Assembly (NCBI RefSeq): GCF_002286775.1 | Contig: NZ_NSGJ01000006.1 | Coordinates: forward strand, 1 to 64,000 | Length of the DNA stretch: 64,000 nt | Direction: 5' to 3' | DNA from: Myroides sp. N17-2 | Lineage (GTDB): Bacteria > Bacteroidota > Bacteroidia > Flavobacteriales > Flavobacteriaceae | Shown here: positions 34,732 to 42,339 of the stretch, piece by piece | How the letters are laid out: each line of letters begins with the position of its first letter | Position numbering within the stretch: the first letter of the stretch is position 1 | The notes under the pieces: generated by a model | The model's input: the letters and a program-made list of their open reading frames with translations, nothing else | Told to the model about the DNA's origin: nothing | Databases searched by the model: none | Program-made: the position numbers and the translations under genes

Positions 34732-35508
34732 TTATGTTCCAAAGATGATTAGAGGATTATTACTCACTGGGTTTTTAGCCACTACACAAGGGAAGTTATA
34801 TACTTTAGTAATAATTTCTTGTGTTAGTACTTGTTCAGGAATATCATATATTACTTTCTTACCTTTTTCTAAAAGCAATATCTTATCTGCATATTGAGCA
34901 GCTAGGTTTAGATCGTGTAATACTACAATGGCAGTGTTGCCTTTAGCAGTAAATTCTTTTATGATATCCATGATGCGATGCTGATGCAAGACATCAAGAT
35001 TGTTTAAAGGCTCATCTAAGAATAACAGTTTATTTTCTACATTATTGTTTAATTGCGATAGAACTCTGGCTAAATGTACACGTTGTTTCTCCCCACCTGA
35101 CAAGTGATTATATTCTCTGTGTTGTAGAGGGCAGATATCTATGCAGTCCATACTCTCCTTTACTGCAGTTTTATCTTCCTCAGTAGGAATATGATCAAAG
35201 TAAGGGTATCTTCCCATCATCACTACATCTTCTACATTAAGCGGAATATCACCATTGTGATGTTGTGAGAACTTCGCTTTGTGCTTAGGTAGTTCTTTTG
35301 TACACCATTTAGGATATTCACATGATTTAAGAAGTACTTTGTTACCTTTCTCATGTATTTCGTCAGCTAGTATACTTAAGAAAGTTGACTTACCTGCTCC
35401 ATTAGGCCCAAGAATAGCGATAAACTCACCTTCTTTACATTCGAAGTCTATATCATTGATTATATAACTTCCTTTCGCTAAGTAGTTTATTTTATATGCT
35501 TCAATCAT
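34732..35508 (-). CDS. hmuV: Heme ABC transporter ATP-binding protein HmuV
   Basis: The ATPase subunit of the hemin importer, 258 residues. Walker A is GPNGAGKST, the signature is LSGGEKQRVHLARVL, Walker B is LLFLDEPLNNLD, and the switch His is in VVLHDLN. The pairing with a FecCD permease and a HmuS-type protein points to heme rather than siderophore, which sequence alone would not settle. Confidence 0.93.
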   Translation of the reverse strand: MIEAYKINYLAKGSYIINDIDFECKEGEFIAILGPNGAGKSTFLSILADEIHEKGNKVLLKSCEYPKWCTKELPKHKAKFSQHHNGDIPLNVEDVVMMGRYPYFDHIPTEEDKTAVKESMDCIDICPLQHREYNHLSGGEKQRVHLARVLSQLNNNVENKLLFLDEPLNNLDVLHQHRIMDIIKEFTAKGNTAIVVLHDLNLAAQYADKILLLEKGKKVIYDIPEQVLTQEIITKVYNFPCVVAKNPVSNNPLIIFGT

Positions 35509-35511
35509 GGT

Positions 35512-36543
35512 TTAGAGTGATTTTTTAAACTTTATCAATATAGCGATAAATACTGGTGCTCCCATGATAGAAGTTAGTATTCCGATAGGTATCTCTGATG
35601 GAGGTACTAATGTTCTACTTATTGTGTCTGCTACTAGAAGTAAGATACTACCACATAATGTAGATAAAGGCAGAATAAAGTAATAATTAGACTTAAATAC
35701 TAGACGTAAAATATAGGGAACGATAAGTCCTACGAATCCAATAGTACCTGTGAAAGCTACGATAGTCCCTACCATTAAAGCAGATAGTAAGACGATCATT
35801 TTTTTAGTTCTTTCAACAGGGATCCCTAAGTGAGTTGCATCTCGTTCACCTAACATCATTGCGTTTAAAGCCTTGCCCTTATTGATAAGCAAGATAATAG
35901 AAGTAAGTACTACTGCAGCCAGAATACCTACTTTAGTCCATGTGGCTCCTGCCAAGCTACCTAATGTCCAGAAAGTAAGATTTCTTAGTTCTTCATCACT
36001 AGATAGGTAGGTAAGTAAGCCTGTTGCTGCACCTGTAAGAGCTGTAATAGCGACTCCTGATAATAAAAGGATACTTACATTAGTTTTACCACCATTCGTA
36101 GACATTTTATAAACGAATGTCATCGTTATAATCGCTCCTACGAAACTCATTATACTTAGTAATGAGTAGTGTATTACCTCTGGAATTAGCGGTTTAATAT
36201 GTGCTCCTAACACGATAGTCAGGGCAGCGAATAATACCGAACCTGCTGTTATACCAATAAGGTCTGGGGATGCCAAGGGATTCTTGAACATTCCTTGTAA
36301 GGTTGTTCCTGCAAGAGATAGTCCGGCGCCCACCAAGATTGCCATTATAACTCTGGGAAGTCGAACATCAAAAAATACATAATGGTCGCTTGGATTTACC
36401 TCTTGCGTTGTGAACAATATTTTATATAATGTCTGAAACGTACCCGCTTCGAACTGGTAAACTCCTATAAATATAGACACAGTGGCTATTACAATTAAGA
36501 TAATAGATAATAGCAATGCGTAAAAAGAGAGTTTGGTTTTCAT
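35512..36543 (-). CDS. hmuU: Heme/iron ABC transporter permease HmuU (FecCD family)
   Basis: An inner-membrane permease of 343 residues with about ten helices. Typical FecCD blocks are present: RLPRVIMAILVGAGLSLAG, QGMFKNPLASPDLIGITAG and FTGTIGFVGLIVPYILR. Three bases separate it from hmuV and seven from hmuT, so translation is probably coupled. Confidence 0.94.
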   Translation of the reverse strand: MKTKLSFYALLLSIILIVIATVSIFIGVYQFEAGTFQTLYKILFTTQEVNPSDHYVFFDVRLPRVIMAILVGAGLSLAGTTLQGMFKNPLASPDLIGITAGSVLFAALTIVLGAHIKPLIPEVIHYSLLSIMSFVGAIITMTFVYKMSTNGGKTNVSILLLSGVAITALTGAATGLLTYLSSDEELRNLTFWTLGSLAGATWTKVGILAAVVLTSIILLINKGKALNAMMLGERDATHLGIPVERTKKMIVLLSALMVGTIVAFTGTIGFVGLIVPYILRLVFKSNYYFILPLSTLCGSILLLVADTISRTLVPPSEIPIGILTSIMGAPVFIAILIKFKKSL

Positions 36544-36550
36544 TCTGTGA

Positions 36551-37408
36551 TTATTCTGATAGTAGTTTGTTTAATTCTTTTGCCGCTTGACCTACTCTTG
36601 GTCCGAAACCATTAAGTAATTGACCATCCATAGCAATTATCTTTTTGTTTTTACCTGCATTAGTTTTGCTGATACCGTCTATTTTTAGAACACCATCTAC
36701 ACCACCCATACTTTCTAATCCTGTTGTAAACATTAAGATATAATCTGGATTACTGTTTAGAAGTGACTCTGGAGTCAGAGGTTTGAAATCTTCAAACTCA
36801 GTTACTGCATTTTGTCCTCCTGCTAAGTTGATGATGCTGTTAGCTGGTGTTTTATCACCTGCTACTAACAATGTAGCAGCACCGCGAGCATAGATAAATA
36901 ATACTTTAGGAGCTTTCTCAAACTTAACTACACCTTGTAAGTCTTGGTCTATTTTATCCTGAAGTTCTTTGTAATTGTCTTTGTTTAAAGATTTAGCTAC
37001 AGCTTCGATTAATTGTTTAGATCCTTCTAATGTAAACTCTTGTTTAAGGATTTCTAAACGGATGTTTGCTTTTTGAAGAGATGCTTTAAAGTCATCTTTT
37101 AGGTCTTTCTCTGTTGCATAGATAACAGTAGGCTTTAAAGCCATAATGCTTTCTACAGATATCTTAGAAGTATGACCTAGATCTTGTGCTGTTTCTTTTA
37201 AATCTGTAGGGTAAGTACTTGTTACGTCTACAGCGATGATATTTTCTTTTTCTCCTAAGGCTACTAACGTTTCTGTAATAGCTCCATTTAGTGAGATAAT
37301 TCTTTCTTTGACTTGAGCAGTTTCTACTGGTGTAGACTCTTGTTCTTTTTTGTTGTTACAGCTTACTACTGCTGTTACGATTAGAAATAATGCGACTAGT
37401 TTTTTCAT
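36551..37408 (-). CDS. hmuT: Heme-binding lipoprotein HmuT
   Basis: The substrate-binding component of the hemin importer, 285 residues. The lipoprotein signal ends VVSC (Cys17). The periplasmic-binding fold (PeriBP_2/TroA-like) begins with RIISLNGAITETLVALGEKENI, followed by KPTVIYATEK, the helical backbone and the C-terminal lobe (GFGPRVGQAAKELNKLL). First gene of the operon, preceded by a -7 box and an imperfect palindrome that could bind an iron-responsive regulator. No TonB-dependent receptor gene is in the window. Confidence 0.92.
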   Translation of the reverse strand: MKKLVALFLIVTAVVSCNNKKEQESTPVETAQVKERIISLNGAITETLVALGEKENIIAVDVTSTYPTDLKETAQDLGHTSKISVESIMALKPTVIYATEKDLKDDFKASLQKANIRLEILKQEFTLEGSKQLIEAVAKSLNKDNYKELQDKIDQDLQGVVKFEKAPKVLFIYARGAATLLVAGDKTPANSIINLAGGQNAVTEFEDFKPLTPESLLNSNPDYILMFTTGLESMGGVDGVLKIDGISKTNAGKNKKIIAMDGQLLNGFGPRVGQAAKELNKLLSE

Positions 37409-37443
37409 AAAGGTTGATTATTTGAAATAGTTCTAAATTATGG

Positions 37444-37451
37444 CAAAAATA
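37444..37451 (-). promoter_or_regulatory. -7 promoter box of hmuTUVS
   Basis: The minus strand reads TATTTTTG (TAnnTTTG), with a leader of about 30 nt. Confidence 0.45.
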
Positions 37452-37479
37452 GAATGTTTTTTATGTGATACAAAACATA

Positions 37480-37496
37480 TTTAGATTAATTTTAAA
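37480..37496. promoter_or_regulatory. Imperfect palindrome between hmuT and sufS promoters
   Basis: TTTAGATTAATTTTAAA is a 17-base dyad with two mismatched pairs, upstream of the hmuT -7 box and between two iron-related transcription units. A candidate Fur/DtxR-type operator, but in DNA this AT-rich the match is weak. Confidence 0.3.
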
Positions 37497-37529
37497 TAAT
37501 TATTTAGTAGGCCAAAGTATAGTAATGCT

Positions 37530-37537
37530 TATCTTTG
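37530..37537 (+). promoter_or_regulatory. -7 promoter box of the sufS block
   Basis: TATCTTTG fits TAnnTTTG and lies 47 bases before the sufS ATG, so the second suf block has its own promoter. Confidence 0.55.
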
Positions 37538-37584
37538 CTACTAAATTTTATAAGTGTTAGAGCGAATAAAGGATTTTTAATTAA

Positions 37585-38811
37585 ATGAAAAGTAATATGT
37601 TAGATATAAAGGCGATACGTAAGGATTTTCCTATCCTTACTCAATCAGTAAATGGGAAACCGTTAGTTTATTTTGACAATGCTGCTACTGCACAGAAACC
37701 TAAAGTGGTAGAGGATGCTATTATTCATTACTACGAAACTATCAACGCAAACATACATAGAGGGGTACATACACTAAGCCAATTGGCAACTGATGCGTAT
37801 GAAGAATCTCGTAAAAAGATACAAGCTCATCTTAATGCTAAGCATGATTATGAAGTGTTGTTTACCGCAGGTACTACTTTTGGTATTAACCTTGTAGCAA
37901 GTGGTTTTGGTTCGTTGTTAAAAGCGGGTGATGAAATACTTATTTCGGCGTTAGAGCACCACTCTAATATTGTGCCTTGGCAGTTCGCATGTGAGCGTTC
38001 AGGCGCGACTCTTAAAGTGATTCCTATGAATCTTGAGGGAGAGTTAATTATGGAAGAGTTTGATAGATTATTGACATCAAATACTAAAATAGTTGCTGTA
38101 AACCATATTTCGAATGCATTAGGAACAATCAATCCTATTAAAGAGATTATCGAGAAAGCACATAAAGTAGGAGCAGCTGTTCTAATAGATGGGGCACAAG
38201 CTACTCCACACGTTAGACCTGATGTTCAGGATTTAGACTGTGATTTTTATGTATTCTCTGGACATAAGGTATGCGGGCCTACAGGAACAGGTATCCTTTA
38301 TGGTAAGGAAGAATGGTTGAATAAATTACCTCCTTATCAAGGTGGGGGAGAGATGATCAAAACAGTTACGTTTGAGAAAACTACGTATGCATGTTTACCT
38401 CACAAGTTTGAAGCTGGTACTCCGAATATCGCTGGTGGTATTGTATTAGGAGTTGCTTTAGATTACTTAAATGAGTTAGGGTTTGAGAATATTGAAGCCT
38501 ATGAGCATGAGTTGTTAGAGTATGGAACGAAGCGTTTACTTGAGATCGAAGGGCTTAAGATATACGGTACAGCGAAAGAGAAGACATCCGTAATCTCTTT
38601 TAATCTAGAGGGAATACACCCTTATGATGTTGGAGTTATTGTAGATAAACTTGGTGTAGCAGTACGTACAGGTCATCATTGTACTCAACCGATTATGGAT
38701 TTCTTCGGAATACCAGGTACAATCAGAGCTTCTTTTGCTTTCTATAATACAAAAGAAGAAATAGATGTGTTAGTAGAGGCAGTGAAGAAAGCTCAAATGA
38801 TGTTATCATAA
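37585..38811 (+). CDS. sufS: SufS-type cysteine desulfurase
   Basis: A PLP enzyme that takes sulfur from cysteine as a persulfide for Fe-S assembly, 408 residues. The PLP Lys is K228 in FSGHKVCGPTG, the cofactor-stacking His pair is H125-H126 (LEHHSN), and the persulfide Cys is C366 in RTGHHCTQP, characteristic of group II (SufS). A second possible start is the Met at codon 5. sufE follows after 20 bases, its normal partner. Confidence 0.97.
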   Translation: MKSNMLDIKAIRKDFPILTQSVNGKPLVYFDNAATAQKPKVVEDAIIHYYETINANIHRGVHTLSQLATDAYEESRKKIQAHLNAKHDYEVLFTAGTTFGINLVASGFGSLLKAGDEILISALEHHSNIVPWQFACERSGATLKVIPMNLEGELIMEEFDRLLTSNTKIVAVNHISNALGTINPIKEIIEKAHKVGAAVLIDGAQATPHVRPDVQDLDCDFYVFSGHKVCGPTGTGILYGKEEWLNKLPPYQGGGEMIKTVTFEKTTYACLPHKFEAGTPNIAGGIVLGVALDYLNELGFENIEAYEHELLEYGTKRLLEIEGLKIYGTAKEKTSVISFNLEGIHPYDVGVIVDKLGVAVRTGHHCTQPIMDFFGIPGTIRASFAFYNTKEEIDVLVEAVKKAQMMLS

Positions 38812-38831
38812 TTAAATAAAATTATAACGAT

Positions 38832-39254
38832 ATGACAATTAAAGAAATTCAAGATGAGATAGTTGATGATTTTTCAATGTTCGACGATTGGATGCAACGT
38901 TATGAATATATTATAGAATTAGGGAAGTCACTTCCTCTAATTGATCCTCAGTATCAGGTAGAACAAAACCTAATTAAGGGATGTCAATCGCAAGTTTGGT
39001 TATATGCAGAATTAGAAGGGGATAAAATATTCTTTACAGCGAATAGTGATGCTATTCTAACGAAAGGGATTATTGCTATTTTGATTCGTGTATTCTCAGG
39101 ACAGAAAGCTGAAGATATTTTGAATGCAGATATGGCTTTTATAGACGAGATCGGTCTTAAGGAGCATTTATCTCCAACTAGAGCTAATGGTCTAGTTTCG
39201 ATGATTAAACAAATTAAAATGTATGCTTTAGCTTATCAAGCAAAGCAAGAATAA
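38832..39254 (+). CDS. sufE: Sulfur acceptor protein SufE
   Basis: Accepts persulfide sulfur from SufS and passes it to SufB. 140 residues, with acceptor Cys C51 in LIKGCQSQVWL, the family signature. Co-transcribed with sufS and the DUF59 gene (20 and 11 base gaps). Confidence 0.96.
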   Translation: MTIKEIQDEIVDDFSMFDDWMQRYEYIIELGKSLPLIDPQYQVEQNLIKGCQSQVWLYAELEGDKIFFTANSDAILTKGIIAILIRVFSGQKAEDILNADMAFIDEIGLKEHLSPTRANGLVSMIKQIKMYALAYQAKQE

Positions 39255-39265
39255 AAAATAATAGT

Positions 39266-39586
39266 ATGGAAGAAATAGATGTACAACAATTAGGAGAGAA
39301 CATAGTTAAAGTACTTAAGACTATTTATGACCCTGAGATTCCAGTTGATATATATGAGTTAGGACTTATTTATGATGTATTCGTAAACGAGAGTCATGAT
39401 GTGAAAATATTGATGACACTAACGTCTCCTAACTGTCCTGTGGCTGAGACATTGCCAATGGAAGTAGAAGAGAAGGTGCGCTCTATAGACAACGTTAAAG
39501 GTGTGGAGATAGAGTTGACTTTTGATCCTTCATGGACAAAGGATTTAATGAGTGAGGAAGCTCAGTTAGAGCTTGGTATGCTGTAA
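39266..39586 (+). CDS. DUF59 (MIP18-like) Fe-S assembly protein, SufT-like
   Basis: A 106-residue DUF59/PaaD-like protein of the type found in many suf operons (SufT-like), thought to help mature Fe-S proteins. It has the DPEIPVDIYELGLIYD motif and the conserved Cys57 in TSPNCPVAE. Position between sufE and DUF2480 supports the role. Confidence 0.9.
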   Translation: MEEIDVQQLGENIVKVLKTIYDPEIPVDIYELGLIYDVFVNESHDVKILMTLTSPNCPVAETLPMEVEEKVRSIDNVKGVEIELTFDPSWTKDLMSEEAQLELGML

Positions 39587-39588
39587 TT

Positions 39589-40104
39589 ATGGAAGGAGAA
39601 ATCGTAAATAAGGTAGCTAATAGTGCTTTAAAAGTTTTTGATCTAGAAGATATATATCCTACTAATCCACGTATGGATATAGATATCGCACAGTGGTTAT
39701 ATGAAGGTTTTGTTCTGAGAGAGAAAGACTTTAGAGCTGCTCTTAAAGAAGTTGATTGGACTGTTTACCAAGATGCTTATGTGGGACTTTTTTGTTCGAC
39801 TGATGCTATCTTGCCAGGATGGGCTTATATGTTATTGACGAGTCATTTACAGCCTGTAGCGAAGCGTATTTTCTTAGGAGATAGAGCTCACTTAGAGAAG
39901 TCTATCTACCAAGAGTTGTTATTTTCATTGGACTATTCTCAATATGCGGATTTACCGGTTATTATTAAAGGTTGTTCTAAGAAGGAAATACCTGAAGAAG
40001 CATATGTTTTAGCAACCCAATTAGTGATGAACCACGCGCGATCAGTGATGTTCGGAGAAGCGTGCTCAGCAGTACCTGTTTATAAAAAGTCAATTAAAAA
40101 GTAG
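39589..40104 (+). CDS. DUF2480 family protein
   Basis: A 171-residue protein of unknown function, starting two bases after the DUF59 stop, so translationally coupled. The middle block DRAHLEKSIYQELL and the late CSKKEIPEEAYVLAT are what I associate with DUF2480, found mainly in Bacteroidetes beside suf genes. A role in Fe-S metabolism is inferred only from this context. Confidence 0.82.
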   Translation: MEGEIVNKVANSALKVFDLEDIYPTNPRMDIDIAQWLYEGFVLREKDFRAALKEVDWTVYQDAYVGLFCSTDAILPGWAYMLLTSHLQPVAKRIFLGDRAHLEKSIYQELLFSLDYSQYADLPVIIKGCSKKEIPEEAYVLATQLVMNHARSVMFGEACSAVPVYKKSIKK

Positions 40105-40160
40105 TTCATTTTTTGTGATTTTAACTTATTGTTATTATTTTTGCTTAAAATTTTAACATT

Positions 40161-41015
40161 ATGAAGAAACTAATTGTAGGATTATTTAGTGTATTAGCGG
40201 TGTATTCTGCTCAAGCTCAGGAAACTGAAGCTACTGCAACAGCAGAAATGGCTAGCCCATGGACGAAGACAGGTAACTTTACTTTTTTATTGAATCAGTC
40301 TAGTTTTTCTAACTGGCAAGCTGGTGGAGATAACAACGTCTCAGGAAACGTAAAAGTAAATTATGATTTCAATTACAAAGAAGGTGATTGGAACTGGGAT
40401 AACAAAGTAATAGCTAGTTATGGTCTTACAAAGTTACAAGGACAAGATCAAAAGAAAACAGATGATAGATTTGAGTTCAACTCAATAGTTGGTAAGAAAG
40501 CTCAAGGTAACTGGTTTTACTCTGCTTTCTTGAACTTTAAAACACAGTTTGATACAGGAATTGATAAGAAAGGATTTAAAAATTCTCACTTCATGTCTCC
40601 AGCTTACTTACAAGTAGGTCCTGGTATGTTATGGAAGAAGAGCGATAATTTAAAAGTGAATATTGCACCTGCTACTTCTCGTTTAATATTCGTTCATAAT
40701 CACTTCACTGAGTTTGGTGATGCTTTCGGTGTTGAACAAGGTAAATCAATGAAGTACCAACTGGGGATGTCTATTAATGGATACTACAAATTCGACGTTA
40801 TGGAGAATGTATCTGTTGAGAATATCTTAAACTTATATTCTAACTACTTAAAGAAACCTGAGAACGTAGTTGTAGATTACCAATTGAATATAGTAATGAA
40901 GATTAACAAATATCTTTCTACTAACTTCACTTTCCAAACTATCTATGATGATCTTGCATTCCAAGGTTTCCAAATTAGAGAAATGGTTGGTGTAGGAGTT
41001 AATTATAATTTCTAA
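40161..41015 (+). CDS. DUF3078 outer-membrane beta-barrel protein
   Basis: 284 residues with a signal peptide (MKKLIVGLFSVLAVYSAQAQ). The mature protein begins with SPWTKTGNFTFLLNQSSFSN, then WQAGGDNN, a DUF3078 hallmark, followed by alternating amphipathic strands ending in an aromatic C-terminus (VGVNYNF), as in outer-membrane barrels. The ligand or function is unknown. It ends the suf-linked block, 56 bases after the DUF2480 gene. Confidence 0.82.
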   Translation: MKKLIVGLFSVLAVYSAQAQETEATATAEMASPWTKTGNFTFLLNQSSFSNWQAGGDNNVSGNVKVNYDFNYKEGDWNWDNKVIASYGLTKLQGQDQKKTDDRFEFNSIVGKKAQGNWFYSAFLNFKTQFDTGIDKKGFKNSHFMSPAYLQVGPGMLWKKSDNLKVNIAPATSRLIFVHNHFTEFGDAFGVEQGKSMKYQLGMSINGYYKFDVMENVSVENILNLYSNYLKKPENVVVDYQLNIVMKINKYLSTNFTFQTIYDDLAFQGFQIREMVGVGVNYNF

Positions 41016-41031
41016 TTAGTGCCAAATATAT

Positions 41032-41073
41032 AAAAAGCAAAAGCTCGGTGATTTCACCGAGCTTTTGCTTTTT
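41032..41073. terminator. Bidirectional terminator between the DUF3078 gene and asnA
   Basis: Perfect 20-bp arms (AAAAAGCAAAAGCTCGGTGA and its complement) with a two-base apex, flanked by A and T runs. It reaches the asnA stop codon. Confidence 0.9.
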
Positions 41074-42076
41074 ATAATAGATTGATTCCTTCTAATTCTG
41101 TTTGCTTTCTTACATCTTCAGGCCAGATACTTGCCTGTACTTCACCGATGTGTCTTTTGCGCAATAGGAACATACAAATTCTTGATTGTCCTAATCCACC
41201 ACCGATGCATAGCGGTAGCTTTTCCGCTAGTAATAAGCTGTGATATAACAGTGTTTTCTTATCTGATGCACCAGCTAAATCTAATTGATGTTCTAAAGCA
41301 TCTTTATCTACTCTTATTCCCATTGAAGATAGTTCTAGAGACTTCTCATGCACAGGGTTCCATACTAATAAATCCCCGTTTAAACCCTTATATCCTTCTT
41401 CTGTAGGTGTAGTCCAGTCATCATAATCAGCAGATCTGCTATCATGTGCCTCACCATTCGATAGTTTACCTCCGATACCGATGATAAATACAGCTCCATA
41501 ATCCTTCGCTATGGCGTGTTCTCTTTCTTTTGGAGATAGAGTAGGGTATAGCTGTAATAATTGCTCAGAGTGAATAAAAGACAGCTTTTTAGGCAGGATA
41601 GGTTCTATCCCTTGATCTTTGTACACTTGTTCTTCTGTATCTAATAAGGCTTGGTAGATTTGACGTACTATATTTTTTAAATAACTAAGTGTTCTATCTG
41701 TTTTTTCTATTCTTAATTCCCAATCCCATTGATCAACATAAATAGAGTGGATAGGACTACTGTCCTCATCAGGACGCAATGCTTTCATATCCGTTAGAAT
41801 CCCTTCATGAGCATCTAATTCTAGTTCTTGTAGTCTGATTCTTTTCCATTTTGCCAAAGAGTGAACTACTACGCCACGATTGTTATTTAGAAATTTTACA
41901 GGAAATGATACTGGACGCTCTATCCCGTTTAAATCATCGTTAATACCAGTCCCCTCATTTACGATCATTGGTGATGAAATAGGGAATAAGTTAAGTGCAT
42001 CACATAGGCTTTTAGAGAATTGTGCTTTCACTAAAGCGATGGATTTTTCTGTCTGTAAAATTTCTTTTTTGCTCAT
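41072..42076 (-). CDS. asnA: Aspartate-ammonia ligase (asparagine synthetase A)
   Basis: An ATP-dependent enzyme that forms asparagine from aspartate and ammonia, related in fold to class II aminoacyl-tRNA synthetases. 334 residues. Visible blocks include VNEGTGINDDLNGIERPVSF, VVHSLAKWKR, YVDQWDWELRI and the C-terminal LCIGGGLGQSRICMFLLRK, all of AsnA. Expression is probably controlled by the upstream Asn-rich leader peptide and terminator (42107-42241). The terminator hairpin ends 31 bases before the ATG. Confidence 0.96.
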   Translation of the reverse strand: MSKKEILQTEKSIALVKAQFSKSLCDALNLFPISSPMIVNEGTGINDDLNGIERPVSFPVKFLNNNRGVVVHSLAKWKRIRLQELELDAHEGILTDMKALRPDEDSSPIHSIYVDQWDWELRIEKTDRTLSYLKNIVRQIYQALLDTEEQVYKDQGIEPILPKKLSFIHSEQLLQLYPTLSPKEREHAIAKDYGAVFIIGIGGKLSNGEAHDSRSADYDDWTTPTEEGYKGLNGDLLVWNPVHEKSLELSSMGIRVDKDALEHQLDLAGASDKKTLLYHSLLLAEKLPLCIGGGLGQSRICMFLLRKRHIGEVQASIWPEDVRKQTELEGINLL

Positions 42077-42106
42077 GATTTTTTGTTTTTGAAAATGTTT
42101 TAAAAT

Positions 42107-42135
42107 AAAAAAAGGCTCCTCAGAGAGGAGCCTTT
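42107..42135 (-). terminator. Attenuator terminator in the asnA leader
   Basis: Minus-strand arms AAAGGCTCCTC and GAGGAGCCTTT with a TCT loop and a run of Ts: an intrinsic terminator lying after the leader peptide stop and before the asnA ATG. Its 5' arm plus loop (TCCTCT, 42129-42124) can pair instead with AGAGGA at 42192-42187 in the leader. Confidence 0.85.
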
Positions 42136-42160
42136 AAACGGATAATGAAATAATATATAA

Positions 42161-42241
42161 TTAACTTAAATCAATGCCAATAGGATTCCTCTTCGAGTCG
42201 TAGATACGATTCAAATTATTATTAGAGAAATTATTATTCAT
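42161..42241 (-). CDS. Asn-rich leader peptide of asnA
   Basis: A 26-codon frame read leftward from the ATG at 42241 to the TAA at 42163-42161. It starts M-N-N-N-F-S-N-N-N-L-N and has eight Asn in all, seven within the first eleven codons. It ends 25 bases before a strong terminator that precedes asnA. The segment ATTTCTCT (42231-42224), inside the Asn run, can pair with AGAGGAAT (42192-42185). The latter can instead pair with the terminator arm, giving the classical 1:2 / 2:3 / 3:4 layout of amino-acid attenuators. A ribosome stalled on Asn codons would free segment 2 and prevent termination. Confidence 0.8.
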   Translation of the reverse strand: MNNNFSNNNLNRIYDSKRNPIGIDLS

Positions 42242-42277
42242 TGATAGATACATATAATCAGCTTTTTAGCAATACTG

Positions 42278-42285
42278 TAAAAATA
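42278..42285 (-). promoter_or_regulatory. Possible -7 box of the asnA leader transcript
   Basis: The minus strand reads TATTTTTA, one base off TAnnTTTG, placing a start about 32 bases before the leader peptide ATG. Confidence 0.35.
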
Positions 42286-42339
42286 GAAAAATATTATTAC
42301 ATACAGTTATTTTGTTAATTTATTTTATGAACAAATATT

